A stretch of DNA of 64,000 bases from Aphrophora alni (taxonomy: Eukaryota > Arthropoda > Insecta > Hemiptera > Aphrophoridae), in assembly GCA_963513935.1 (NCBI GenBank), contig OY740768.1, forward strand, positions 61,793,523 through 61,857,522, written 5' to 3'. The number at the start of each line of letters is the position of its first letter. The stretch's first letter is position 1. Below are positions 31,929 to 44,715 of this stretch, piece after piece. A program made the translations under genes and the position numbers. A model generated the notes under the pieces. That model saw nothing but the letters and a program-made list of their open reading frames with translations. It had not been told where the DNA came from and searched no databases.

Positions 31929-32789
31929 TCCAACGAAATGACTTTTGTTGTGTTTATGAAAATGTTATTTCTAGATACATATTTATTCTTATTCTGAGAT
32001 TTGTTAACCTTTTCCCTACATACTTTCGCCAGGTGTCCTTTAATTCCACAATTGTGACACACTATTTTTATGAAAACACTTATTTCTAAAATGACCTTGC
32101 TGGCCGCAACAATAACACATCACTTTCACATCACTTTTGGTTGACACTTTGAATTCTTCCTGCTTCCCAGGTTTCCATTGTCTCGATGAAACTGCCATTC
32201 TCTGCATTCTGAGTTGAAGGTCGCTGCCTCCGGCTATTGTTTTCGCATCCTTTTCCGCTCCCTCAATAGAAGAACTAATTTTCACTGCCCTCTCGTATGT
32301 CAGGGTAGTCTCGGATAAAAGCCTTTGTTTGATTGCGTCACTTTTTAAACAATCTGTCTCTTAAATGTTCGTTTAATGTCGCGACAAACTCACGATAATT
32401 TGATAATTTTTTTAAGTTAGCCATATATTCGGCAATGCTTTCATGTTCGTGTTGCGTTCTTAAACTGAATTTATATCTTTCGGATATAAAAGAAGGTTTA
32501 GGGTATAAATGTTACATAATTATTGTCACTAATTCATTGTACGTTTTTGTTCCGGGTTTATTCAGAGTGCATAAGTCTCGTAATAAGCTAAATGTTTTTA
32601 CACTTACAACCGTTAATAAGGTAGACAATTTTTTATCATCTGGAATGCTGTTACATCCACAAACAGTTCAAACCTTTCTATGTTCGAACTCCAAGTCTCG
32701 TCAGCACTATTAAATTCAGACAGTTTCCCAATTATTGTGGTAGACATGTTGCTTACACTGGACTCTGAAATATTCAGATCCTCAGACAT

Positions 32790-33299
32790 GAGAGAAAAAA
32801 TAGTACTGCCACTACACGTTCTTTTCCCTCCGTAACTTTACACTTTTGTCACTAACGAGAATTTACTTAAACATTTTGCAATAACTTCCCTAACACGTCT
32901 TCATGTCGTTTAATCTTCTACAATTCATTATAAACCGCTATCCTCGTCGCCACTGTAATATATGGTAAAGATATTACTAAATTTGGGTTCATTTTAAATA
33001 AAACAAATTGTATTAGACTATAGCTACGACTGCGTGTTTCAGGTAGGAAGGTGAGTTCAAGACTGGCTTCAATATGTAGCCAGGGAAAGCGTCAGTAATA
33101 AGGGATCGTGGGAAAAGGTACTGGATTGCAGCCAATAGCATTTATTAATTTGTCGTATGACATATCGAATCATATGACACATCATACGATGTCACGCGAT
33201 ACTCCCACTCTTGTACAATTGTATACATCACAGTAATCAATGATCAGGTAGAATTTTTGTCAAACTCACCTTTATTAAAACCATTGTCTTCCTTATGAC
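32790..33299. other. Probable 5' flank of the degenerate gypsy
   Basis: Expected LTR/leader region of the minus-strand element, but no matching LTR could be recognised at the other end. Confidence 0.4.
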
Positions 33300-33510
33300 C
33301 ACATGTTTCCCGTTACCTTCTACTACCCCCCTTCCCTTAACTAAGACCTGTTCTTCTTTTTGTAATATTATATGTATGTTTTCAATATCTTTCTTAGTCT
33401 TTGTTAAGCTACATTTTAAATGCCGTTGCTGGCGAAACCATGGTCGGCAAGACTCAATAAAATTGTAAAATTTACTAAATATTGTGTTTGTTCATTAAAT
33501 CTAAATTGTT
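33300..33510 (+). mobile_element. Penelope-type 3' tail fragment
   Basis: Shares with the fold-back arms a GCC-loop-GGCGAAAC core, then GGTCGGCAAGACT and a TAAAATTTAC...ATTGTGTTT tail; upstream CCCTTCCCTTAAC resembles the 43-kb element's 3' UTR. No ORF. Confidence 0.6.
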
Positions 33511-34859
33511 CACATATAACTATTAAATATCTCAAATTGCATAACAACCATACAGATATTCAAATATCATGAATTAAAACTGTATAATAAAACAAGTTAT
33601 TCTTAAATCAACAGATTAAACAAATTTACATAAAAGTAATAAATAATCATCAGAAAGAACAAAAATTTGACAACCTAAAAGTGTAGTAACAAATTGAATA
33701 TATTGAATACAAATGTTACTTCCAAACCTACAATATTTCTCAAACTTCACTCAAAGTTTATAAATAACTAATTACAAATTAACTTTCAAACACTATTTAA
33801 CAAATTAAACCAATTAATATAAACAAGTAATATTTCATAAATTTCAAAAAATAACACTAAAGCAAGAAAAAATAATTGTCTATAACAAATTTGTCCAATT
33901 AACGTTTTATCAAGTAAATCAACTTCAAGTCTATATTCAATTAATAAAATCAACAAATAATAAATGAAGCAATAGAGTTTTTAGTAAATACTAAACCCAT
34001 GGTCAATAAGAATTCAACAAAACTCAACAATAGTTTTCAATTATCAATATACAAAAAATAAAATAAAATAAAATACCGTTGTCAGAAATCATAGATGTAA
34101 TGATTTGGCTGCTCATGGTCTAGGTTTTCATTCTACATTTTAATGAAATGAAATATTCTGAGATTTGCATTATGTGTAACTGCAACCTGTACAATTTACT
34201 ATATTAGTGTTTCGCCTTTGGACTGCTTTATTATTCTAAACATTTAACCGACCATTGTGAATAAAGTTCAAAGACTTGTTCAATATGTCACTCTGACTGC
34301 TCATTTCTAATCGTAATCGTAATATGTCTTCAAAGCATCTGTATAAAAAATATAAGTTTTGTTGGTCAAATTTCAAATAGTTCTATGAAAATAAAAAAAA
34401 AAAATTTTAATGTTAAATTATAACTTCACAGCAATAAATAAATTACATTTTCAACCCGGTATACTGTCCAATTTTGTCAATTGTTTACTATTTCTGGCAG
34501 TCATCTTAGAATCTATATCAATGTTTCCTTGTTGCACACATAGCTTAGTTTAAAAAAAAATTGCTCTGCAGTCATTAAAATGTTATAATTTATATTGTTA
34601 TTTTGATGAAACTAGTCACTTTAAAAAAATAATTAAATGGAAAGAAGACATGTTTTAGCATAGAAATTATAATGTAGCCACTTAAAATCGAAGTCACGAA
34701 CATTTGAAAAATGTTTGACGGTTCGCATAAGAATGAAATGTTGAAATGAAAAAGAAGATAAATAACTTAAAACACAATTACGGTGACTATGTTTAAAAAA
34801 AATACAAAATAGAATAGAGATATCGCCATAAATAATTATTTATATTATGGGAGACCGTT
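33511..34859. other. AT-rich intergenic DNA
   Basis: No gene, no long repeat recognised. Confidence 0.5.
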
Positions 34860-35790
34860 GTACCTTGGGCATAATGTACCTTGGAACAATCATCAGGGAA
34901 GGAGAGACAGATTAATTACCAACGAAAAGTGTTTAAGCAGTGTGGTGTTTTGTTTTTTTTTGTTTGAATAAAAAAGTAAATTAAAGTCATGTGTAGTGTA
35001 AAGTGCTAACCGACCGAGCAAGAAGGACCAGCAGATTTGATAAGTACAAGACCAATTAATTGTTAATTATTATTAAATTCACATAGAATTGATTTCACTT
35101 TCGATTGAGCCATTCAAAAAACCCAAGACCCGAGATAAAGAGATTTTGTTGTTTTAAATTAATTGTAAAAAACTGAGCTAGCCGAGATTAAATAAAAAGA
35201 TGATCAATGTTAATAATAATTTAAAGTATTAAATAAGATTGTAAAGAAATATAATAAACTAAAAGGAACTGATAATTTGAAGATTTTAACAAGAGTTAAA
35301 ATAAAGTAAAATTTTGTATTTTTAAGATTGTCTATGATAAATAAATTAATCTTAAGGAATGAATGGAGAGTAAATGGTTTTTCTAGATAAGTAAGTATAA
35401 ATTTCATGTATATGTTTATTACTGTGGTAATTTTGTTCTTTTAAAACATTAAAAGAAAGAGTTTGTTTTATCCAGGTAAACGGTGTTGTTTATGAGTATA
35501 ATAATCATAAGTTGTTCCTTTTTAGTAGTGTTGCAAATAAATAAGTAAATCTAACATCTTAAATATTAGATTGACACGACAACGTGTGACTTTTAAATAA
35601 AATAATTATAAATAACAACTTCAATGTTATATTTTGGTCGCACAACGTGTGACTTTTAAATATTAACTTAATAAATTACATATAACAAGCTTTTGTATGT
35701 TATATTTGGTCGCACAACGTGTGGCAAGATTAAATTAGATTAATCAAAAATATATATATATATAGCATCTGTATGTTATAATATGTTTTG
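34860..35790 (+). mobile_element. Diverged LTR relative of the 1845-bp-LTR gypsy family
   Basis: Shares GATAAGTACAA, CACTTTCGATTGAGCCATT and above all iterated GTTATATTTTGGTCGCACAACGTGTG units (near 35575, 35630, 35700) with the LTR end of the intact copy at 44.7-53.8 kb. Full boundaries not resolved. Confidence 0.6.
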
Positions 35791-37177
35791 TAAATTGAGA
35801 TGATAAAGATTTAGTAAATAATAACATTGATGAGTAGTAAGTAGGAAATGTAAATTAATCAAAAAGGCAAAAATTTTAGTTTAAAAAATGAAAAATAGAA
35901 ATTTTTCATTTAACCCAAAATTTTAGTTCAAAAGGGGGGATAATGAGACGGAATGAAAAGAGTCATTAGTGTCATGTCCAATTTAAAGCGAGTTAAATGG
36001 CCGCGCTAAACCTTTTAGAGTGGGGACGAGGGGAGGCGATGACGTCACACCAGTTCGAGACCAATGTATCTTGTCTGAACAGGAAATGTCAAATTGCCTT
36101 CGATCCTTTTTTATTAAAAAACTAAATTATTAATATAAATAAATATTCATTAGAGTCAACTGACAAATAATATCTACAAATAAATTTAAAGTGACTTAAA
36201 ACAAAAAAGTTATTCAAGTTTTTAGAAGGGCTCAAAAACCTAAATTTTGAAAAAAGAGTAAATTCAAAATTCAAAAATCGTAGAGTCATAACCCAATGGG
36301 GAAGTAACAATAATCACAAATAAAAAATGTGAAATAATAATAATAAACAGGTGAGAATGGACTTAGAAAGTCATTCTTGGGGAGTTTTTTGAATTTTTAG
36401 AGTTGAAAGGGGGATATATTAAAAAACAATAATGAGTACAATTTAAGAGACCACAATAGGGAACAATAATATGCATTTAGATTCAGATTTCAAATTAAAA
36501 TGAGGGAGATATAATAATTACCAAAAGTAATACTTTAAAGCCCAAAAGCGGTTAAATTTAAAGTTAAAGGGGATGTATAAGTATGTAATTATGTATACCT
36601 AGTATGTAGAATTGTAATACAATAAAGCAGAGATAATAATATATAATGGGGGGGTTTATAAACAATAAATAGGACGACAAAAACTTTTGAACTTCAAGGA
36701 CAATCAACTCGAGAACGAAGCGAGCTACGTTAAAAGTACAAACAGATCTTTTCGTCATAGCAATAGAGGAACAAAACTTAGTCAAAAGAGTTTCGAAAAA
36801 GGACTTAAATCGGAAGTTCAAAAGAGGAAAATCCGGCTTTCGATAAAAGTGCGATAACTCGCGAACTAAGCGTACGAGGACGACGAATCAAGTTTCACAA
36901 GACCCACAAGATAGAAAGAAAGAAGAATCCGAAAAGAACTTGATGATCAGACTTGCCGTTCGAAAGTTACAGCGAGTTGTTCGGAAAAATGTCCAAATCC
37001 AAAATTTTCAGAAAAATACCTGTCGAGTGACGCGCGCATCTCCCTGTCGAAGTACAGTAGTTGGACTTTGCATTGCCAACTTAGAACACAAATAACACTG
37101 ACAAATAAAACCAGTCAATTATCTATTAAAAGGAGTTTTAATGGAAAACAAAGAAAGAAAACTATTCAGTAGATAAA
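35791..37177. other. Unassigned region next to the truncated gypsy copy
   Basis: Purine-rich on the plus strand, with a GC-richer part at 36780-37060. Possibly leader or internal sequence of the older LTR element, without coding frames. Confidence 0.4.
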
Positions 37178-39660
37178 ATGTATTTGCACCCCCCAACTGA
37201 CTTAGGCAATGGTCCATAATAGTCCACGCAGACCAACTCTCCTACCCCTTTTGGAACTATTGGCAACATCTCCGCATTTCTGTGTTTGATATCGAATTTA
37301 CATTTTTGGCATTTTGGACATTTAATGAGTTCGTCCCTTATGTGTTTCGTGATGCTGTCTCCTGTAAAGTCCTCTTTAAATAGTTTGTAACATTTTTTAA
37401 TTCCCACATGTCCGTATATTTCGTGTATTTCTTTGGCTAATATCTTTACAAAATCTTTTGGTACCATTAATTTCCATACTCCCTTCTCTTGTCGAAATAA
37501 TTTTTCTTCATATACTTGATAAAAAGTCTTAAATTTTGGATTATTTCTATTTAAGTGTTCTATGATATTTTTACAATTTTGGTCCCCCCTTTGTATGGTT
37601 TCGAAGTTCCTTAAAGTTTTCCCCAATTTTAAATTAAACCCTTTTGCCAACATTAAAATTTCTATAAATCTCTCTTCTCCAGTTTCCTGTATTTCCGCAT
37701 TGTCCTCTGGATACCGACTTAGAGTATCCGCCACGATATTATCTTTCCCTTTGCAATGCTTAATCGTAATATTGTATTCTTGTATAAGCAGAATCCATCT
37801 GGTCATCCGGGCATTCAATAGTCGACAATTATTAATGAATGTGATTGCTTTATTATCAGTAATTACGGTTAATCGTTTTCCTAATACGTAGGTTCTAAAT
37901 TTCCTAAGGCAAATTACTACACTATACAATTCTTTTTCGGCTGTGCTATAGAATCGTTCTGCTCCCTTAAATGTCCGGCTGGTGTACGCAATAACTGCTA
38001 TTTCTTGATCCTCCCCAATTTGATATAATTGCCCTCCTGCTGCGATTTCCGACGCGTCGGTCTGTAGGTAGAACATTTTATCGCGGTCAGGATGTCGTAA
38101 CGTTACTACTTCTTCAAATTCCTTCTTAACTCTTTTAAAACTCTCTTCTATCTCACTAGTCCACTTAAATTTGGTCCCCTTTTTCAATAATCCCTGTAAT
38201 GGTGCTGTTACTGATGCGTAGTTTTTGGAAAATTTATGGTAGAAATTAGTAAGTCCGAGAAATCCCTTCAACTGTCTGGCTGTCTTAGGCCGTGGGAAAT
38301 TTTGTATTGCTGCCATTTTGTTTGCCTGTGGTTTAATACCGTGCGTGGTTAATAAAAATCCGAAATACTCTATTTCCTGTCTACAAAAGTTAGACTTGCT
38401 TAAATTTACAGTTAATTTTGCATTTTTGAATACCTCTAATATTTTCTCAATCTGTTTTAAATGCTCCGTCCAGTTCTCAGCTAAACACAAACAATCATCG
38501 ACATATAGGGTGATAAATTGTTTAACTTCCTCAGTTAATATCGAGTTTAATCCTCTGGTGAGGCTGGCTAAGCTAGTACTTAGACCAAATGGCACAGTCT
38601 TGTATCGGTAGCATAACCCCTTGTGTAGAAATGCGGTGTAATCGCGACTATCCACATGTAACGGTATTTGCCAAAAACTGCTCGTCAGGTCAAAACTACT
38701 CATCCAATTAACGCGCTTTTCTATGGTTAATAACTCCTGTATAGGCTGCGATCCTTCGTAATCCGGCACCGTTCTAGCGTTGATAATCCTCGCATCCAAA
38801 CATATTCTAACACTTCCGTCCTTCTTACAAACCGGAACTATCAGATTAATGTACGGGCTATTGCATCTCTCAATTATCCCATATTCCATCATTCGTTCAA
38901 TTTCCATGTCAACACTTTCTCGGAATTTCATAGCTACCGGCCAACTTCTTTGACAATAGGGACTTTTATCTGTTACTTTTAATTTATGTTGATATGTCGT
39001 GATTAACCCTGGTTTCTTGCAAAATACATCTTTATACCTAATTAAAATTTTACCTAATTGTTCCTTTTGTTCTATAGAAATATGCCCTAATTCATTTAAT
39101 TTATTTATTATTTCTTCCTGACTTGTATCGTAATTTTCCGTAGTCATATGTTGTATTAATTTTTTATCATATCGCTCTTCCGGATCCTCGAACAAAATCT
39201 CATTTTTTATCTCATCATTATCCTTTGAAACATTTTTTAATTCTAACCTATTACTTATGAAATCCACTACAGCCTTATTCTTTACTAAAAAGTCTAATCC
39301 TAAAATACAATTTCTTATCAATTCGGGTACAATAATAAAATGAACGTTCAGCGTAAACTCTCCTACTTTCGTTTCTATAATAATCTGCCTTTTTACATTC
39401 TTCGAGCGTAAGCCAGTAGCTCCAATAACCTTAACGCCGGCGACTGGTAGCTCCTCGTATTTTCCCATCATCTCTTTATTTTCGGAATAATACTGTTCCG
39501 ACAAGGAATTAAATTCACAACCTGTATCTACTAGTGCTTTTAATTTGATGTTGTTGAATTCTATTTTTATTTCTGGGCATTTATTAAGATTTTTATTTAT
39601 AAAATACGGGTCGTCTTCCTCCTCTAAACGGTCTTTTAAATCTGTAAATAGGGTGTTCAT
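37162..39660 (-). pseudogene. Gypsy pol, truncated copy (lacks integrase core)
   Basis: 832 codons virtually identical to residues 1-826 of the complete copy at 48393-51620: protease VDTGCEF, RT with YVDD, RNase H, integrase zinc domain (HEIYGHVGIKKC, CPKCQKC). After GGCKYI, at about 37178, homology stops and six foreign residues precede the TAG. The integrase D,D,E core, C-terminus and 3' LTR are missing. Substitutions seen include Leu to Phe in EIEYFGFLL and Asn to Ile in FINNCR. Recently truncated by deletion or recombination. Confidence 0.95.
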
Positions 39661-39717
39661 TATTGTGGCAGGTTGTAAAGTCTCTTGTCGGCTATCGCTT
39701 ACGCTCCCTTTTAGCTT

Positions 39718-41349
39718 TCACTTATTCCGACCGTTAGGCATCTGTTCCTTGACAACCCTCTTGTCTTGGCTGCCCGGGTCATTGCTCGTACTAGGTTTGT
39801 TTACGTTTTCCCTTTCGTTAAAAGGTCTACGCCCCTCTTCTCGCCATGTGGTTTGCCTGTCATATGGTCGTCTACCCCAGTTATCTTGCCTACTATTGTA
39901 GTTATAATTTCCCTTTTCCTGGTAATTCCTTCTGTTTACTTCCGTTCCAACACTCTCATTAAATTGCTCTATTCTAGCATGCTCAAATTCCATCAATAAC
40001 TTTATGAAATCTGTTTTCCTTTTTATTCCTCGCGTAATTATCGCAATGAGCACATTCGGGTGGAAATGCTTCCCCGCTTTGTATACTAATTGATCCTCCG
40101 TTAATGGTGGATTTAATTCCGAACATTGCAACATCAATGTCTCTACGTATGCGATCGCTTCTTCCCCCATTCTACCTCTGAATTTTCCAAATTCCAACTG
40201 ATCCCTAATCTTAGCCTGGATTATTTCGTTGAAATATTTTTCCTTAAATAATTCTTCGAATTGTTCGAAATTTTGCACGCTTCCCCTATGCAAACGCCAC
40301 CAGATATACGCGTCGTCCTTCAGGTACCGGTCGATCCAGTTCATATTGTTCCCTACCATATTCTCACTAATCTCCTTCATTACGTTTACGAATTGCATAG
40401 GAAACCGCTCCCTTCCTGAGAAACTTATGTTCCTTATTTCCGGCTCTTGTATATATCCCTCTCCGTTGTTTTTAACCGCTCTTAACCTTCTATCAAGCTC
40501 TATTAATTTCTTCGCGACCTCATCCGTCTTTTTCGCGTTTTCTTCCAGTTTAGCAGTATTAACGTCATTAAATTTTACACAGTTCTCCCGTATTTCTCCG
40601 TCTTTTTGCGCGAGTTCCTGTAGCCTAGCGTCGACAACGATTCCGTGGTCTTCGATCTCTCGCACGCGAATCTCGGTTTCCGCACGATAATCCTGGATTC
40701 GGTTTCCGAATTCTTCTCCCGTTTTCTTGACTTGTCCCTCGAAATTCGTCCGGATTTCCGCTACCGTTTCTTCTACCGTTCGGACTCGATTTTCTACGCC
40801 GTCGCATCGTTCTTCTAATTTTTTATTAATCCTATCCTCGGCCTCGCTGATACTATTTTTGAACTCCCCACGAATTGTTCCTAACATCTCCTCCTGTTTT
40901 TTCGCGATCTTCTCAATATTGTTCTCGATTAATTCAAAATTTTTTCGAGTTTCTCGAGCTAACTTCTCGGCTTTTTCCTCCGCTAACTTAGCTAACTTCT
41001 CGGCTTTTTCCTCCGCTAACTTAGCTAACTTACGATTCTCCTCTGTAGCTTTTTCGGCTAACTTACGATTCTCCTCGGCCATTTGTCTTATCATTTCCTG
41101 CAATCCCGCCATACCGTCTCCTCCTACCTGTCCTACCGCTGTTTCTACCCTTGGATTCCTATCGCTGGTCCCCGCCCGGGATTCTACATTACCCTCAATT
41201 TCTAACCCTCTAATTTGTTCTACTTCCCCAATTTGATTCTCCTCTTCGCTGAAATTTAAGCTTTCGCTCCCTAGCCCCATCTGGTTATAAATTTCACTTT
41301 CATTGGCCATATTTGAATCTAATACTCTTTTCCTACTTCTCGTCAACAT
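39718..41349 (-). CDS. Gypsy Gag (truncated inverted copy)
   Basis: 543 aa, by eye identical to the Gag at 46704-48335; see that entry for domains. Its TGA stop and the following 19 open codons before the pol ATG are also kept. The gene is intact although the element's 3' half is gone, so it could still make Gag if the truncated LTR drives transcription. Confidence 0.95.
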   Translation of the reverse strand: MLTRSRKRVLDSNMANESEIYNQMGLGSESLNFSEEENQIGEVEQIRGLEIEGNVESRAGTSDRNPRVETAVGQVGGDGMAGLQEMIRQMAEENRKLAEKATEENRKLAKLAEEKAEKLAKLAEEKAEKLARETRKNFELIENNIEKIAKKQEEMLGTIRGEFKNSISEAEDRINKKLEERCDGVENRVRTVEETVAEIRTNFEGQVKKTGEEFGNRIQDYRAETEIRVREIEDHGIVVDARLQELAQKDGEIRENCVKFNDVNTAKLEENAKKTDEVAKKLIELDRRLRAVKNNGEGYIQEPEIRNISFSGRERFPMQFVNVMKEISENMVGNNMNWIDRYLKDDAYIWWRLHRGSVQNFEQFEELFKEKYFNEIIQAKIRDQLEFGKFRGRMGEEAIAYVETLMLQCSELNPPLTEDQLVYKAGKHFHPNVLIAIITRGIKRKTDFIKLLMEFEHARIEQFNESVGTEVNRRNYQEKGNYNYNSRQDNWGRRPYDRQTTWREEGRRPFNERENVNKPSTSNDPGSQDKRVVKEQMPNGRNK

Positions 41350-41492
41350 GTATCTCTATCTAATTCTCTTATTCTAACACAATACACAATACACAATATA
41401 TCCTACAACAATGTTTATGTCCTTATTCTACAATTTCTATGTTTAACAATTAAAACTTCACTTTTAATTGAGCCCTGCCGTTGAGCGCCAAA

Positions 41493-42912
41493 TATAACAA
41501 ACAACAGTTTGCTATATTTTATTTTATTTTTAATTTACTAATTTATTTTAAACAAAAGCCACACGTTGGTGAGCCAAAATATAACAAACAACAGTTTGCT
41601 ATATATTTTAATTTATGATTTAATTTAATTTATTCTTGCCCAAACGTTGGTGCGCCAAATATAACTTTGGAGATGTTATATTAATTTTTTAATCTACTTT
41701 TTTATTTATTTATTTTGAATATTTTTGAATAATAATTATTATTAGATATTAATAATTAAATATTATTTTTGATTGCCTGCTATTTGTTTTAGTCCTTCCT
41801 AAACTTGCAAAATGTGGAAATATAAATAACACACCTGACACAACGTATTACTTAAAAAAACAAACCTTAATTTATTTAAGCAACATGTCAAAGAATCATA
41901 AAACGTACATCTATTCCATTAGTGTCTAAAATTTCTTCATTCATTCCACAAGCATTCCTTAATGTTATGTAATATACAAATTTATCTTAACTAATTGTCT
42001 TTCCTTATGCTAGGCTTTATTACTAAAAAACACATCAAGTTTCCACAATTGGCGTTATTTTTAATGAAATTAATCTGTAATTTGAATTACTTTTATTTTT
42101 TTTTATACACAAACAATTATTTCCTTTACAAAATTAAACTTTATTAAAATCTTTATTCAATTTGTTAGTTATTAATTTATTTAATTAATTCTCTTATCTC
42201 TTTTTAGGGTCGTTAGGTTCTTTTATGGCTCAATTAAAGTGAATTATTTTAGAAAAATGGATTTACAATTTTAAGGTGAACAAGAATTTTAAATTGTACT
42301 TATCGTGGGTACTGCCTTCCAATTTTGATCGACGAAACACTTTCCACACACAACACAACGATGGCTTTAAATTTGATTTAGATATATAAAAAAACAAAAC
42401 ACTCCACACACTATCTCCAACAACTTAATCCTGGAATTCGGACTGATGATCCTCTCCAAATCTCCACTGGCGATGAATTAGTTCTTCCGACTCTTCTCTC
42501 GAACAATTCTTCCAAAATATTTTAATCTGCTCCAAAATCTCAACAAACTTTTGACTAAAAACTACTAACTCTCTTTTCAACTTTGATTCAACTAATTAAT
42601 TTACTCGACGTATTGACACAGAGAACCCTAGTCTCGTGGTCAATCTAACTCCCTTACTCTGTTCCACAGAATGCTCTCTGTGCTAGCACCTCTCCTCACC
42701 AATCCAGATTTTAGACTCTCTTATTTTTTTAAAATTTTCGACGCCAAAACTCTCCCTTCTTCCCAACACTTCCCTTAGCTTTTCACTCCTCTGATTCGCT
42801 CGCTGAATTCTAGATTTCTCCCCAGATGTTGTTCTTTTTTCCTAGTGGCTGTATTTTTTTTAATTCGTTAGCTTTCACTATGTGGCTGTTTTCCGATTGG
42901 CCGACCTAATTC
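41493..42912 (-). repeat. 5' LTR of the truncated gypsy copy, promoter end missing
   Basis: Matches the 44716-46560 LTR in inverse orientation from its TATAAC terminus for 1420 bp; the outer ~425 bp, including the TATA box, are absent. At the break CGATTGGCCGACCTA is repeated twice, followed by a Penelope-like fragment. Confidence 0.93.
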
Positions 42913-42925
42913 GATTGGCCGACCT

Positions 42926-43415
42926 ATAATGCAGACCTAATCAGGTAGATCTATAAAAGTTCGAATTAAAGAACATGTAAATAGCTGGAACATGGCTATA
43001 GGAACTCTAACTTTGCTAACCACCTTTTGGACCCGGGTCATTCCGAAATTGTATGTTAAACTCTTACATATAGAAAATAAAAGCAATAGATTAAATAATT
43101 TAGAATGTTTAGAAATAAAAAGATCTATTTCACTTAGGCCTATTCTCAACTTAAATGATCAAATTGTATTAAATTCGTCACCTCTTCTAAAACCCATCCG
43201 TAACATAGTTCATTAACCTTCATCTACCTGCTAGGTCATCCCCCTACCTTTCCCGATTTCTCTATTGTATTTCAGTTTCCTGTTACTTATGTTTAAATAG
43301 TTGTCTATACCTGTAAATTATCAGTTGCCCGATGATGCCGCAAGGCGAAACAATTGTAGCTCATTTATATTATTAAAATATTTAAAACTTTAAGCTTTTC
43401 CTTTATTTTATCCTT
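42926..43415 (+). mobile_element. Penelope-like element 3' end (GIY-YIG endonuclease end + 3' UTR)
   Basis: The frame ending at 43216 encodes GRSIKVRIKEHVNSW, LLHIENKSNRLNNLECLEI and LNDQIVLNSSPLL, the pattern of the C-terminal GIY-YIG endonuclease of Penelope-like elements; the GIY-YIG signature itself is lost with the 5' part. A ~200-bp 3' UTR ends with GATGATGCCGCAAGGCGAAAC, a hammerhead-like core, then AATTGTAGCTC and an AT tail. 5'-truncated, as is usual for these elements, and abutting the broken gypsy LTR. Confidence 0.82.
43325..43362 (+). ncRNA. Hammerhead-ribozyme-like motif in Penelope 3' UTR
   Basis: CCGATGA, stem II UGCC-GCAA-GGC, GAAAC, a tiny AATT loop and GUA give the order of hammerhead parts. 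The conserved U4 is C here and one U is extra beside stem II, so activity is doubtful. The same motif lies at 17175-17213 on the minus strand. Confidence 0.5.
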
Positions 43416-44711
43416 GAATATGGAGTTTCAACAAGAAATATCTGCTATTACATTAAAATTAGTTATAGAATATATATAGTCGGCATTAGTTGTGTTTATA
43501 AGAAAAAGGCCGGACATTACTTCTAATTCTTGAAGTAATGCCACACTTATCTGCCAGCACGCTTTCTGATTGGTCCTTAAAATAACGTACGTTTCACGTA
43601 GTTCAGCTGCTCAACACGCTCAAAGAAATATGCAAATTAGATAACTAATTATGGTATTATAAGGAGAATTATTATAATTAGTAACAACAAGAATAATTTT
43701 AAATTCCTATCCTAAAATATTCCTTAAAAAATAATGTCATGTATTCACACTCATAGAAGAATAATCGTCATACAAGCCAAAATGTTTTAATTCAGATGGC
43801 TCAGTTTCAAGCACTTGATACGAAAAAGCTAGAGGAAAAAAAGGATTGTTGTTGAAGGTCTGAGCCAGATCAAAAGTTTTTAAAAAGGGAGAAATTAAAA
43901 ATTCAGATCTTTACACATCATCCGTCAATTTCATCTTGACGAGTTTGTCAGAAGAGACATTAAATACTGTGGTTTGTTAATAAGTAGTGTTTGTATGAAC
44001 GATTAGAATTCTACAAGAGAAAATATAGCAAATATAAAACTTGATAATCTGGTGAGAAGAATCCATTCTAAGGTATTCACATTTTTCCATTCTTTTTAAA
44101 TAAAGTATTCAATATTCAATAGACAACAGTTAGATCTAAAGGCTAGAACTGTGATTATACGTTTTATGATTGACTATACCCATAGATTAAAATAAGTAAC
44201 TTTGATATTCCATCTCAATTTATCCATTTCAAACTCATATTTCTCTCATTTAATCCAACATTCAATGAACTAGAATGTGAACTATTGTAATTTTATCTAT
44301 TTCGACTTTGTCCAAATTCCTCTTTCTCAATGTTATATGTGTTTCTTTCCATTCTCCACCCTGGGAAAAAGCCAGCATCATCTCCTAACACGAGATAAGA
44401 CTTTATATTTATATATATTTATGTAAAATGTCAGAGACAATAACAAATATTATTGGAGCAGCCACGAGCCCATTGATTAAGTAAATATTAATAATATAAA
44501 TGAAAATAAATTGGTGATTCAACTTAATAAATTTTGAACAAATCAAAACAATATTTTGTATCTTAGAAACTCAGATCCTTAAATTTTACTATATTGTTAA
44601 TAATTTTTATTTTTTATGATATTAGTTCATATATTCTCATAATAAATATAATATTTACAAACGATCCAAATATATATTACGGTTTGTTATAGGCTTAAAG
44701 TTCACGTATAA
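43416..44711. other. AT-rich DNA left of the intact gypsy
   Basis: No coding signal recognised. Confidence 0.5.
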
Positions 44712-44715
44712 TTAG

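Larger units (their letters stand above)
28603..32789 (-). mobile_element. Degenerate Ty3/gypsy element (gag-pol), minus strand
   Basis: Gag begins near the ATG at 32789 (MSEDLNISESS) and has a CCHC knuckle CYCCGQQGHFRNKC (near 32100). Protease EVDTGSAVTVV, RT (GTPIVPVLKKNGKLRICGDF; DLSQAYMQLAL; an FLDD-type motif near 30870), RNase H (ACDASPTGLG), integrase zinc region (HLGIVKMKSVARSYIWWP) and core (VVDSHTKWLEVFEV) follow in order. The C-terminal part reaches ~28770. Each domain sits in its own short ORF, separated by stops or frameshifts. No LTR pair was found by eye. Dead element, older than the copies at 37-54 kb. Confidence 0.88.

Noticed and set aside
40229..41236. Long antisense ORFs inside gag, also at 46817-47842
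   Set aside because: Ser/Phe-rich shadows of the Gag coiled-coil codon pattern.
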